35,543 bases of DNA from an uncultured Geobacter sp. (GTDB lineage Bacteria; Desulfobacterota; Desulfuromonadia; Geobacterales; DSM-12255). The notes beneath the pieces are model-generated. The model was given only the letters and a program-made list of their open reading frames with translations, ran no database searches and was not told where the DNA came from. The stretch lies in the NCBI GenBank assembly GCA_937860145.1, contig CALMBF010000127.1:1-35543 (forward strand), read 5' to 3'. Below, in pieces: positions 1-6,817 of the stretch (the stretch's first letter is position 1; each line of letters starts with the position of its first letter). The translations under genes were made by a program, and so were the position numbers.

Positions 1-47
1 CTACACCTCTCTATTCGTCGGCAGCGTCAGATGTGTATAAGAGACAG
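1..47 (+). other. Illumina/Nextera adapter sequence (assembly artefact)
   Basis: Bases 15-47 match the complete 33-base Nextera read-1 transposase adapter, ending in the Tn5 mosaic end (GTGTATAAGAGACAG at 33-47). Bases 7-14 (CTCTCTAT) match i5 index S502, and bases 1-6 (CTACAC) match the end of the P5 oligo. The order P5-index-adapter is that of an untrimmed library molecule, so this stretch is not genomic. It creates the artefact peptides MCIRDR (plus strand) and LLYTSDAADE (minus strand) in spurious reading frames. Confidence 0.97.
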
Positions 48-766
48 GGATGAACGGACTGAAAATCGATGCTCCGCTCCTTGCCGGCCAGAGGCTCAGA
101 TACAACAACCGCAGGATAGTGCCCAAAGCCTTGGCCAACGGAATCGTCGTCAATATCCCGGAAAAGAGCCTCTACCTCTTCAAGAGGGGGCGCCTGGCTG
201 CCACGTACCCGGTTGCCGTGGGGATGGCGCGGAGGACGGAGAGTGGCGTCTGGCGGACACCGACGGGGAGGTTCAGGGTTGTGGCGAAGCAGGAGAACCC
301 GACCTGGACGGTACCCCTCTCCATCCGCAAAGAGATGAAAGCCCAGGGCGACGAGGTGGTGGCGTCGGTCCCCCCCGGACCCCGCAACCCGCTGGGGAGA
401 CATGCCATCAAGACTTCCCTGGCAGGTATCATGATCCACGGGACCACGAAGCCGACCTCGATAAACAGTTACAGCAGTCACGGCTGCATCAGGGTGCTGC
501 CGGAACATATGGATGACCTGTTCCGTTCCGTGACCATCGCGATGCCCGGTGAGATTGTCTATCAGCCGGTAAAGGTCGCGGTCACGGGGGAGGGGAGGGT
601 CTTCCTCGAGGTCAACCAGGATGTCTACGGACAGGTCGGGGATGTCGGCTCGGAGGTGAAGAGGCTGTTGCGCCGGCACAATGCCGAAGATCTGGTCTCC
701 TGGGCCAGGGTGGCGCAGGTCGTCAGGGCCAGGAAAGGCATAGCGGAAGAGATTACCTTGCAATGA
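48..766 (+). CDS. L,D-transpeptidase (YkuD/ErfK family), 5'-truncated
   Basis: This periplasmic enzyme family cross-links peptidoglycan or attaches lipoproteins to it through a catalytic cysteine. Counting from the ATG at 50, the first ~20 residues (NGLKIDAPLLAGQRLRY) look like the end of a LysM peptidoglycan-binding repeat. The YkuD domain follows from about residue 33, with the catalytic signature HG...SHGCIR near residues 130-148. No signal peptide is present because the gene is cut by the adapter at base 47; the ATG at 50 is most likely an internal Met, and no ribosome site precedes it. The stop is TGA at 764-766. Family assignment is firm. The physiological substrate cannot be told, and the true N-terminus is missing. 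Confidence 0.9.
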
Positions 767-790
767 CCCGATACCGGGCCGGCAAGCTGT

Positions 791-835
791 TTCGTCTCCT
801 GGCGGCCGGTCTTACATCCAGCGCCAGGAGACGAA
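791..835. terminator. Long hairpin between convergent genes
   Basis: A perfect 14-base inverted repeat (TTCGTCTCCTGGCG at 791-804, CGCCAGGAGACGAA at 822-835) encloses a 17-base loop. It lies between the stop of the L,D-transpeptidase gene and the stop of the minus-strand small Cys protein gene. There is no T-tract on either side, so it is not a classical intrinsic terminator. A bidirectional 3'-end stabilising hairpin is the likeliest role. Confidence 0.4.
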
Positions 836-848
836 GCCGGATCGGTGA

Positions 849-1073
849 CTAGTTGCCGCTCCCCTTGATGATGCTTTCCGCCCGCTCTTTCTGGTTGGGG
901 AAGAGATCGTTCGGCACATTGCCCCTGCCGATAGCCTTGACGACCATGTAGCGGGCACAGTTGTCAAAATCCTGCTCACAGTAGATCTTCTTGTAGACCG
1001 CAGCCGTGGACGGCATGTTCGGCATCTGGTCGTTAAAGAAAATGCACTTCTCGATCAGTTCACACTTTGCCAT
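849..1073 (-). CDS. Small Cys-rich conserved protein of unknown function
   Basis: The protein has 74 residues and is probably cytoplasmic (no signal peptide). Four cysteines (C4, C10, C32, C39) are spaced as if to bind a metal, followed by CARYMVV and a C-terminal part with VPNDLFPNQ. The ATG at 1073 is chosen over an upstream one at 1172 because GGAGA lies about 6 bases before it and because the longer form would overlap aroG. It starts 14 bases after the aroG stop and probably shares its transcript. Proteins of this look recur in Geobacter-type genomes, from memory and without a search, but I know of no assigned function. Metal or Fe-S binding is inference. Confidence 0.75.
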   Translation of the reverse strand: MAKCELIEKCIFFNDQMPNMPSTAAVYKKIYCEQDFDNCARYMVVKAIGRGNVPNDLFPNQKERAESIIKGSGN

Positions 1074-1087
1074 GAGATGTCTCCGTT

Positions 1088-2155
1088 TCAGGCGAGCTTG
1101 CGCCCTCCGCATTTTTTCAACCGTGCGTGCGATGCACGCAGGATCCTTTCCGTTGTTGCCCAGTCGATGCATTTATCAGTGATGGATACGCCGTACTTCA
1201 GCTTGGAGTGGTCTGCCGGAATCGACTGGTTGCCGCTTTCCAGGTAGCTTTCGATCATGACCCCCGAGATGGAGCGGTTGCCCGCCTCGATCTGGTCAAT
1301 GACCGCTTCGAGGACGGCCGGCTGCTTCTCGTGGTTCTTCTCCGAGTTGCCATGGCTGCAGTCGACCATGATGGTGGGGAGGAGTCCGCTCTTGGCGAGC
1401 ATCTCTTCCGTCTTCAGGATGTCCTCGGGGTAGTAGTTCGGCTTCTTGCCGCTGCCGCGCAGGACTATGTGCACATCGGGGTTGCCCGTGGTCTGGACGA
1501 TGGATGTCAGCCCGTCACGGTTGATGCCGAGGAAGCTGTGGGGGGCTTTGGCCGATACCATGGCATCGAGGGCTATCTGCAGGTTACCGTCGGTGCCGTT
1601 CTTGAAGCCGATAGGGAAGGAGAGGCCACTGGCCAGTTCCCTGTGGGTCTGGGACTCGGTGGTGCGGGCACCGATCGCCCCCCAGCAGATCATGTCGGCC
1701 AGGTATTCGGGGGTGATGGGGTCAAGCATCTCGTTGGCCACGGGAAGTCTCAGTTCGGTCATCTTGCAGAGGAGCCCCCTGGCGATGCCGAGTCCCTTGG
1801 AGATCTTGTGAGTACCGTCCATGTCGGGATCGTTGATGAGCCCCTTCCAGCCGACGGTTGTCCGCGGCTTTTCAAAGTAGACCCTCATGATGATGAAGAG
1901 CTGGTCGGACAGTTCGGTGGCAAGGGCTGACAGGCGCTCCGCGTACTCGATGGCACCTTTCGTGTCATGGATCGAGCAGGGGCCGACGACCATCATCAGG
2001 CGCGGATCCTCGCCGCGCAGGATCTTCTTGATCTGTTCGCGACTGGAGGTGATGAATTCGCTCCCCCCCTCATTCATCGGGAAAACCTGCCTGAGGTCGG
2101 CAGGGGCAATGATCGGGGTAATGCTTTTGATTTTGAGGTTGTTGGTCTTGATCAT
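1088..2155 (-). CDS. aroG: 3-deoxy-7-phosphoheptulonate (DAHP) synthase, class I-alpha (AroG/F/H type)
   Basis: Catalyses condensation of phosphoenolpyruvate and erythrose 4-phosphate, the first step of the shikimate pathway, in the cytoplasm. The 355 residues match the usual ~350 of the E. coli AroG/AroF/AroH type. Typical motifs are visible: KTNNLKI near the N-terminus, MVVGPCSIHD (~residue 55), the RVYFEKPRTTVGWKGLINDP block (~92-111), GFKNGTDG, and the C-terminal VDCSHGNSEK metal/substrate segment. AGGA lies 9 bases before the ATG at 2155. Which amino acid inhibits it cannot be read from the sequence, hence the isozyme letter is nominal. A separate type I-beta DAHP-synthase regulatory domain is encoded at 10652-10861. 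Confidence 0.93.
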   Translation of the reverse strand: MIKTNNLKIKSITPIIAPADLRQVFPMNEGGSEFITSSREQIKKILRGEDPRLMMVVGPCSIHDTKGAIEYAERLSALATELSDQLFIIMRVYFEKPRTTVGWKGLINDPDMDGTHKISKGLGIARGLLCKMTELRLPVANEMLDPITPEYLADMICWGAIGARTTESQTHRELASGLSFPIGFKNGTDGNLQIALDAMVSAKAPHSFLGINRDGLTSIVQTTGNPDVHIVLRGSGKKPNYYPEDILKTEEMLAKSGLLPTIMVDCSHGNSEKNHEKQPAVLEAVIDQIEAGNRSISGVMIESYLESGNQSIPADHSKLKYGVSITDKCIDWATTERILRASHARLKKCGGRKLA

Positions 2156-2234
2156 TCTGGCTTCCTGTAGAGAACATTATGGAAAAGTGTAACGACACAT
2201 CATAACAGATTTTTCATCCGATGGTTAGAAATTT

Positions 2235-2253
2235 TTGTCAGTAACGGTGACAA
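2235..2253. promoter_or_regulatory. 19-base palindrome in the aroG-rrf2 intergenic region
   Basis: TTGTCA-N7-TGACAA is a perfect 6+6 inverted repeat, 80 bases upstream of the aroG start and ~200 upstream of the Rrf2 gene. It looks like a dimeric regulator site. It does not match the TyrR, Fnr or Crp consensus closely, so the binding protein is unknown. The rest of 2156-2390 contains a run of ten G (2338-2347) and no convincing reading frame. Confidence 0.35.
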
Positions 2254-2390
2254 TGCTGCCGAATCGGGGTGGCACGTGGCTATGACGCATCCTCTTGGAT
2301 CAGCGGGAAAAGCGGATCCTCCAGTGCCGGCATCTCCGGGGGGGGGGAGGCAGGTCTGGCCGATGCAAAATTAAATCTGCTGAAATACAC

Positions 2391-2419
2391 TTGACAAGGC
2401 CGAAGTAATCGGGTAAAAA
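2391..2419 (+). promoter_or_regulatory. Sigma-70-type promoter for the Rrf2-cydAB genes
   Basis: A perfect -35 hexamer TTGACA (2391-2396) is followed after 17 bases by TAAAAA (2414-2419) as -10. The start of transcription would fall near 2426, about 25 bases before the Rrf2 start codon, inside the dyad at 2419-2435. Confidence 0.6.
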
Positions 2420-2435
2420 AGACAAAAACGGTCTT
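2419..2435. promoter_or_regulatory. Candidate Rrf2 operator
   Basis: AAGAC-N7-GTCTT is a perfect inverted repeat over the end of the -10 box and the predicted transcription start. A bound dimer would block RNA polymerase, which fits autorepression by the Rrf2 protein encoded next. Rrf2-family dimers are known to bind such short dyads. That this protein binds here is inference. Confidence 0.45.
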
Positions 2436-2449
2436 AAAGGGCTTATGTT

Positions 2450-2866
2450 ATGATGGAGTTGACCCGCAAAGGTGAATATGCAATCCGCGGCATAGTATAT
2501 CTGGCCAAGCAGTCGCCGGGGAAGGTCATCCTGGTGAGTGAAGTGGCAGAGGCTACCGGCGTGCCCCAGACGTTCCTAGCAAAGATTTTCCAGAGTTTCG
2601 CCAAACTCGGCCTGGTGAATTCGTTCCGCGGCACGGGTGGGGGCTTTCTCCTGGGGAGGCCGGCAGCGAAGATTACCCTGCGCCAGGTGGTCGAAGCAGT
2701 GGAAGGGCCGATCATCCCCAACCGCTGCCTGTCGGATGAGGGGAACTGTGGCAGGACGAGCGAGTGCACCGTCCACCCCGTCTGGAGAAGAATCCAGGAG
2801 GAGATTGCCGCCATCCTCGACGGCGTGACCCTGGAGGATCTGGCAAAAGGGAAGAAGTCGCTGTAG
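2450..2866 (+). CDS. Rrf2-family transcriptional regulator upstream of cydAB
   Basis: The 138-residue protein has an N-terminal winged helix (ELTRKGEYAIRGIVYLA, recognition segment around 28-55, and the GTGGGFLLGRP wing ~61-71). Three cysteines follow, C93, C100 and C106 (NRCLSDEGNC...SECTVHP), the spacing that holds an Fe-S cluster in IscR, NsrR and RsrR relatives. An O2, NO or redox-sensing repressor is therefore likely. The start is ATG 2450 or the next ATG at 2453; AAAGGG lies ~8 bases upstream. It is 76 bases before cydA on the same strand, so control of the bd oxidase is the natural reading. Whether the signal is NO (NsrR-like), O2 or Fe-S status cannot be decided. Confidence 0.88.
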   Translation: MMELTRKGEYAIRGIVYLAKQSPGKVILVSEVAEATGVPQTFLAKIFQSFAKLGLVNSFRGTGGGFLLGRPAAKITLRQVVEAVEGPIIPNRCLSDEGNCGRTSECTVHPVWRRIQEEIAAILDGVTLEDLAKGKKSL

Positions 2867-2942
2867 CACCTTTTTTTTGCCCGTTAATGAGAGTGATTAG
2901 GTCCTGTTAGGGATATTTAACAATCTGAGAGGAGGAGAAGTT

Positions 2943-4289
2943 ATGGATGTAGTATCGCTGAGCCAGCTTCAGTTTGCGGCCACATGCATGTTTCACTGGA
3001 TATTCGTGCCGCTCACCCTGGGACTGTCCATCATGACAGCCTGGATGGAGACCAAGTATGTGACAACGGGTGACGAGACGTGGCTGCGCATGACCAAGTT
3101 CTGGGGCAAGCTGTTTCTGATCAATTTTGCCCTGGGGGTCGTGACCGGTATCACCATGGAGTTCCAGTTCGGCCTCAACTGGGCGGAGTACTCCCGGTAC
3201 GTCGGCGACATATTCGGCGCTCCCCTGGCGATCGAGGCAACGGTGACCTTCTTCCTCGAGTCGGTCTTCATCGGCGTCTGGATCTTCGGGTGGAACAAGG
3301 TCTCCAAGAAGGTGCATGCCCTGACGATCTGGCTGGCTGCCATCGGCACCAATCTTTCCGCGCTCTTCATCCTCCTGGCCAATGCCTGGATGCAGAAGCC
3401 GGTCGGCTATGTCATCCGTAACGGCCGGGCAGAGATGACCGACTTCATCGCGGTTGTCACCAATCCCTATGGCTGGATCAAATATTCCCATACGCTCATG
3501 TCCGGCTACGCACTGGCCGCTTTCCTGCTGATGGGGGTCTCGGCCTGGCATCTGCTGCGCAAGAACGAGGTCGATTTCTTCACCCGCTCATTCAGGATGG
3601 CGGCAGTCTGGGGCTTCGTCGCCTCCCTGATCGTGGGGGTGACCGGCGATTTCCACGCGGTGGAGATCGCCAAAACCCAGCCGAGCAAATTCGCCGCCAT
3701 GGAATCGATCTGGGAGACCAAGAAGAATGCGGAGATGTGCCTGCTGCTGGTGCCCGATGCCTCCAAGGAGTGCAATGCCGTGGAAGCCTTGAAAATACCT
3801 GGCATGCTCAGCTTTCTCGCCTTCCACGACACCGATGCCGAGATCAAGGGGCTGAAGGACTTCCCCCGGGAGATGAGGCCGCCGGTTACCCCCACGTTTC
3901 TCAGTTTCCGCATCATGGTGGGGATCGGTACGTTCATGATCCTGGCAAGCCTGCTCGCCATCTTCCTCTCCCGGAGAGCGAATTTCGTTGATAACAGGCT
4001 GTTCCTCAACCTGATGGTCCTGGCCATACCGGTACCCTACCTGGCCCAGCAGGTCGGGTGGCTCGTGGCAGAGCTGGGGCGCCAGCCCTGGATAGTCTAC
4101 GGGGTGCTCAAGACCTCCGATGCCGTATCCAAGTCGATCACCTCGACCCAGGTGCTTCTCTCCCTGCTCGGCTTCACCGTGCTCTACGGGCTGCTCGGGG
4201 TTGTGGATATCTACCTGCTGGCAAAATATGCGAAAAAGGGACCCGACAACGATCTCGGGACCATTATTTCCGTTCAGGGGAGGGTATAA
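2943..4289 (+). CDS. cydA: Cytochrome bd-type quinol oxidase subunit I
   Basis: Membrane subunit that oxidises quinol and carries the hemes of the bd oxidase, which reduces O2 to water. The 448 residues give about nine membrane segments. Heme ligand candidates are H18 (FHWIFVP), H183 (KYSHTLMSGY) and a Met near 325 (FRIMVG); E98 and E106 correspond to the conserved proton-path glutamates. GRQPW near the C-terminus is the family hallmark. The quinol loop (AKTQPSKFAAMES, ~243-255) is followed by a short insert, so this is the short-Q-loop class rather than the 522-residue E. coli form. GGAGGAG precedes the ATG closely. In an organism of anaerobic type the complex probably serves O2 detoxification or microaerobic growth. 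It overlaps no gene and is 3 bases before cydB. Confidence 0.95.
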   Translation: MDVVSLSQLQFAATCMFHWIFVPLTLGLSIMTAWMETKYVTTGDETWLRMTKFWGKLFLINFALGVVTGITMEFQFGLNWAEYSRYVGDIFGAPLAIEATVTFFLESVFIGVWIFGWNKVSKKVHALTIWLAAIGTNLSALFILLANAWMQKPVGYVIRNGRAEMTDFIAVVTNPYGWIKYSHTLMSGYALAAFLLMGVSAWHLLRKNEVDFFTRSFRMAAVWGFVASLIVGVTGDFHAVEIAKTQPSKFAAMESIWETKKNAEMCLLLVPDASKECNAVEALKIPGMLSFLAFHDTDAEIKGLKDFPREMRPPVTPTFLSFRIMVGIGTFMILASLLAIFLSRRANFVDNRLFLNLMVLAIPVPYLAQQVGWLVAELGRQPWIVYGVLKTSDAVSKSITSTQVLLSLLGFTVLYGLLGVVDIYLLAKYAKKGPDNDLGTIISVQGRV

Positions 4290-4292
4290 GCG

Positions 4293-5348
4293 ATGGATGC
4301 AGCCATTTTCCAGGTTACCTGGTTTGTTCTCTGGAGTGTCCTCTGGGGTGTCTACTTCATGCTTGACGGTTTCGTTCTCGGGACAGGCTTCCTCTCCGGG
4401 TTCATTGCCAGGACCGACACGGAAAAACGGATCCTTATCAATGCGATCGGTCCGGTATGGGACGGCAACGAAGTCTGGCTCCTTACCGCAGGTGGTGCCA
4501 CGTTCGCCGCCTTTCCCACGACCTATGCGCTGATGTTCAGCAATCTCTACTCTGCCCTGATCCTGCTTCTTTTTGCCCTCATCGTCAGGGGGGTCTCCTT
4601 CGAGTTCAGGGGAAAGCTGGACAGTGCCGCCTGGAAGAGCACCTGGGACAAGGCGATCATCGTCTCCAGTTTCCTGCCCGCCCTCCTCTTCGGCGTTGCC
4701 TTCGGCAACATCTTCGAAGGGATCCCCATGCGCAACGATTTCACCGCGCTCCAGTTCAGTTACGAGGGGAGCCTGATCGGTCTCCTCAACCCCTATGGAC
4801 TGGTGACCGGTCTCCTCTTCGTCCTCCTCTTCGCCGTGCACGGAGCGCTCTACATTGCCATCAAGACGGTCGGGGAGCTGAGCGGTCGTGCCAATGCCCT
4901 GGCAAACAAGGTCTGGCCGGCTCTGCTTGTAGTGGCGGTCATCTTCCTCGGCTATACCTATCCGGCCACCAGGCTCTACGACAATTATCTCAAGCTGCCG
5001 GTGCTGTTGATCGTGCCCCTCGTGGCCGTGGTATCCCTGGTGCTCGTCAAGGTCTACGCCGGCAAGGGGGAGTCGGGAAAAGCCTTCACCTTCTCCTGCC
5101 TGACGGTGCTGTTTGTCGTGGCTACCGGGGTAACGGGACTCTTCCCCAACCTGCTCCCCTCAAACATCGACCCGGCCTCAAACCTGACCATCTTCAACTC
5201 GTCATCCAGCCCGCTCACCCTGAAGCTGATGACCGGCGTGGCCCTCGTGGTGGTCCCCATTGTCATCGCGTACAAGATCTGGGTCTATCGTGTGTTCCGT
5301 GCCCCGGTGACCAGCGAGGATGTACTCGGCAACAAGCAAGCGTACTGA
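4293..5348 (+). CDS. cydB: Cytochrome bd-type quinol oxidase subunit II
   Basis: Second membrane subunit of the bd oxidase, structural partner of CydA. The 351 residues contain the conserved N-terminal LWGVYFMLDGFVLG segment and GPVWDGNEVWLLTAGGATFAAFP (~50-72), both diagnostic. About eight to nine hydrophobic segments are seen. The gene starts 3 bases after the cydA stop and is closed by a strong intrinsic terminator 20 bases downstream. No CydX-like small protein gene is visible between cydB and the terminator. Confidence 0.95.
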   Translation: MDAAIFQVTWFVLWSVLWGVYFMLDGFVLGTGFLSGFIARTDTEKRILINAIGPVWDGNEVWLLTAGGATFAAFPTTYALMFSNLYSALILLLFALIVRGVSFEFRGKLDSAAWKSTWDKAIIVSSFLPALLFGVAFGNIFEGIPMRNDFTALQFSYEGSLIGLLNPYGLVTGLLFVLLFAVHGALYIAIKTVGELSGRANALANKVWPALLVVAVIFLGYTYPATRLYDNYLKLPVLLIVPLVAVVSLVLVKVYAGKGESGKAFTFSCLTVLFVVATGVTGLFPNLLPSNIDPASNLTIFNSSSSPLTLKLMTGVALVVVPIVIAYKIWVYRVFRAPVTSEDVLGNKQAY

Positions 5349-5367
5349 TCGTCACACTGTCTCGGAC

Positions 5368-5402
5368 AAAAAAGCCCGACCGGATTCCGGTCGGGCTTTT
5401 TT
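5368..5402. terminator. Bidirectional intrinsic terminator after cydB
   Basis: GCCCGACCGG (5374-5383), a 3-base loop, then CCGGTCGGGC (5387-5396) and six T. Six A precede the stem, so it also works on the minus strand for the convergent DRTGG gene. Confidence 0.93.
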
Positions 5403-5422
5403 ATTGCGGAAAAAAAGCTCGG

Positions 5423-6514
5423 TCACAGGGTCGCGTCGATGGCGTCGAAGTCGATCTCCTGTTCCGCGTGGGCCTTGATCCAGTTGAGTTTCTCCTCGTC
5501 TTCCACGGTGATCTTGGCAACGTCATCCTTCAGGGCCGTGTAGACGTCCGCCGTAGTCCTGTTGATGCGGATGTAGGGGATGCCGCTGTCCTCGACGATC
5601 TGCTGGCTGATGTTCGATACCGGGGTCTGGCCGGTAATGACGAGGCCGGCGATCTTCTCCCTGAATTCCGGGATGTGGTAGAGGGAGGAGATGGTGACGA
5701 GCAGTTCGTCCCGCGAGCCGGTTACCACCAGGAGGGTCGAATCCAGCAGGCTGTCCACGACCCGCTGGGAAGAGGCTGCCCCCAGCTGGATGTTATGGAT
5801 GATCCTGCTCCGCTCGGTTGTGGTGGCACGGAGAGGAAGTTCGAGGAGCCGGGAGATGTGTCCCAGGGTAGGGTCGGCGAGAATGGGGGAGTAGTTGAAT
5901 CCACCGGTTATTCTGATCGGGGACTCTGCAAAGGCCTGGTCGATGAGGTCGATGATCTGGGTGCGCTTGTCATGGCGGACCTTGTTGATCACCGCCATCC
6001 GCACATCGGCCCGCTCCTTTTCGAACAGGGCCATGTTGAGCCTGAGGGAATCGACCACGCTGCCGATGCCGCTCCCGGTAACGATAATGATCGGCGCTCC
6101 TACGAGGTGGGCGACCCTGGCGTTGTTAAGGCCGATGATCGAGCCGACCCCTGCATGGCCAGCCCCCTCGATGATGAGGAAATCGTACTTGCGCTCCAGT
6201 TGCCGGACAGAGTCAACCACCGAGTCCTCAAGCCGCCGGGGGTCGATTTTGCCGGCCAGGAACTCCTTGGTGAAGTTCTTGTGGAGTGCCACGGGGGACA
6301 TGAGCTCGATGTCCTCCTCCATGCCATAGGCCTTGGCCATGAGGGCCGCGTCCATATCCACCATTCTGTTGCCGAACAGTTCTATCTTGGGTCCAATCGG
6401 CTTGATGAAGCCGACACGAGCATACTTTTTCCTCGCCAGGTGCATGAGGGAGACGCTCATGGTGGTTTTCCCGCAGTTCTGGCCGGTGGCGGCGATGAAA
6501 AGCTTCTTGCACAT
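5423..6514 (-). CDS. BioD-like P-loop / DRTGG-domain protein
   Basis: A 363-residue cytoplasmic protein. The N-terminal half is a dethiobiotin-synthetase-like P-loop NTPase with AATGQNCGKTT (residues 8-18) and IIEGAGHAGVGS as a Walker-B/switch-like segment. The C-terminal third resembles the DRTGG domain found between the NTPase and catalytic parts of long phosphotransacetylases (Pta). No Pta catalytic domain follows. Such stand-alone proteins are thought to be regulatory or sensory, but no reaction is established that I know of. The ATG at 6514 is chosen because AAGGAG lies 8 bases before it; a reading frame to 6793 has no family-like residues. It ends 20 bases from the shared terminator after cydB. 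Confidence 0.85.
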   Translation of the reverse strand: MCKKLFIAATGQNCGKTTMSVSLMHLARKKYARVGFIKPIGPKIELFGNRMVDMDAALMAKAYGMEEDIELMSPVALHKNFTKEFLAGKIDPRRLEDSVVDSVRQLERKYDFLIIEGAGHAGVGSIIGLNNARVAHLVGAPIIIVTGSGIGSVVDSLRLNMALFEKERADVRMAVINKVRHDKRTQIIDLIDQAFAESPIRITGGFNYSPILADPTLGHISRLLELPLRATTTERSRIIHNIQLGAASSQRVVDSLLDSTLLVVTGSRDELLVTISSLYHIPEFREKIAGLVITGQTPVSNISQQIVEDSGIPYIRINRTTADVYTALKDDVAKITVEDEEKLNWIKAHAEQEIDFDAIDATL

Positions 6515-6554
6515 GGCAGCTGCTCCTTGGGTGGTGTGTGCTGATGACGTCCCT

Positions 6555-6582
6555 ATAATACATCCACGGGACACTATTGCAA
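6555..6582 (-). promoter_or_regulatory. Possible promoter of the DRTGG gene
   Basis: Read on the minus strand: TTGCAA (6582-6577), 16 bases, TATTAT (6560-6555), about 40 bases before the start codon at 6514. The intergenic region 6515-6817 separates two divergent genes; apart from this and the plus-strand promoter candidate at 6692 I see nothing in it. GEMM-type riboswitch landmarks were looked for and not found. Confidence 0.4.
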
Positions 6583-6691
6583 GGATTGAGAGGCCGGTGA
6601 GCCGATGGCTGGACGGCTGCGGGGGATGCTGCCCCGGGGGAGTCCGCATCATTTCGTAAGCAAACTCACATAAAACGATTCTATTAACGTC

Positions 6692-6720
6692 TTGCCCTCG
6701 GGTGAAAAATGAATTATGAT
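6692..6720 (+). promoter_or_regulatory. Possible promoter of the cytochrome cluster
   Basis: TTGCCC (6692-6697), a 17-base spacer, TATGAT (6715-6720). Transcription would start near 6727, leaving a ~90-base leader before the cytochrome gene at 6818. Confidence 0.4.
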
Positions 6721-6817
6721 GCCACGTTAAATGTAGGGACGGACGATCTTTATGTCGCAGTTCTGATGCAATTCTAGGAATCGCACCTCTCACAGCTGAC
6801 CTAACGGGGGTTTAGAG

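Noticed and set aside
11-763. 250-residue minus-strand reading frame ending in the adapter, and a plus-strand frame beginning MCIRDR
   Set aside because: Both use adapter bases for one end and lie opposite or out of frame to the L,D-transpeptidase gene.
2338-2347. Run of ten G as a possible phase-variable tract
   Set aside because: It lies in non-coding DNA, outside the promoter elements found, and G/C runs are common in this sequence; it may also be a length error.
4457-6544. 695-residue plus-strand reading frame
   Set aside because: It runs through cydB in another frame, across a terminator and antisense to the DRTGG gene; composition is Arg/Gly/Pro-rich shadow coding of high-GC DNA.
6515-6817. 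Possible c-di-GMP/cGAMP (GEMM) riboswitch before the cytochrome cluster
   Set aside because: Geobacter cytochrome genes often have one, so I looked, but the conserved GEMM core segments are not present.
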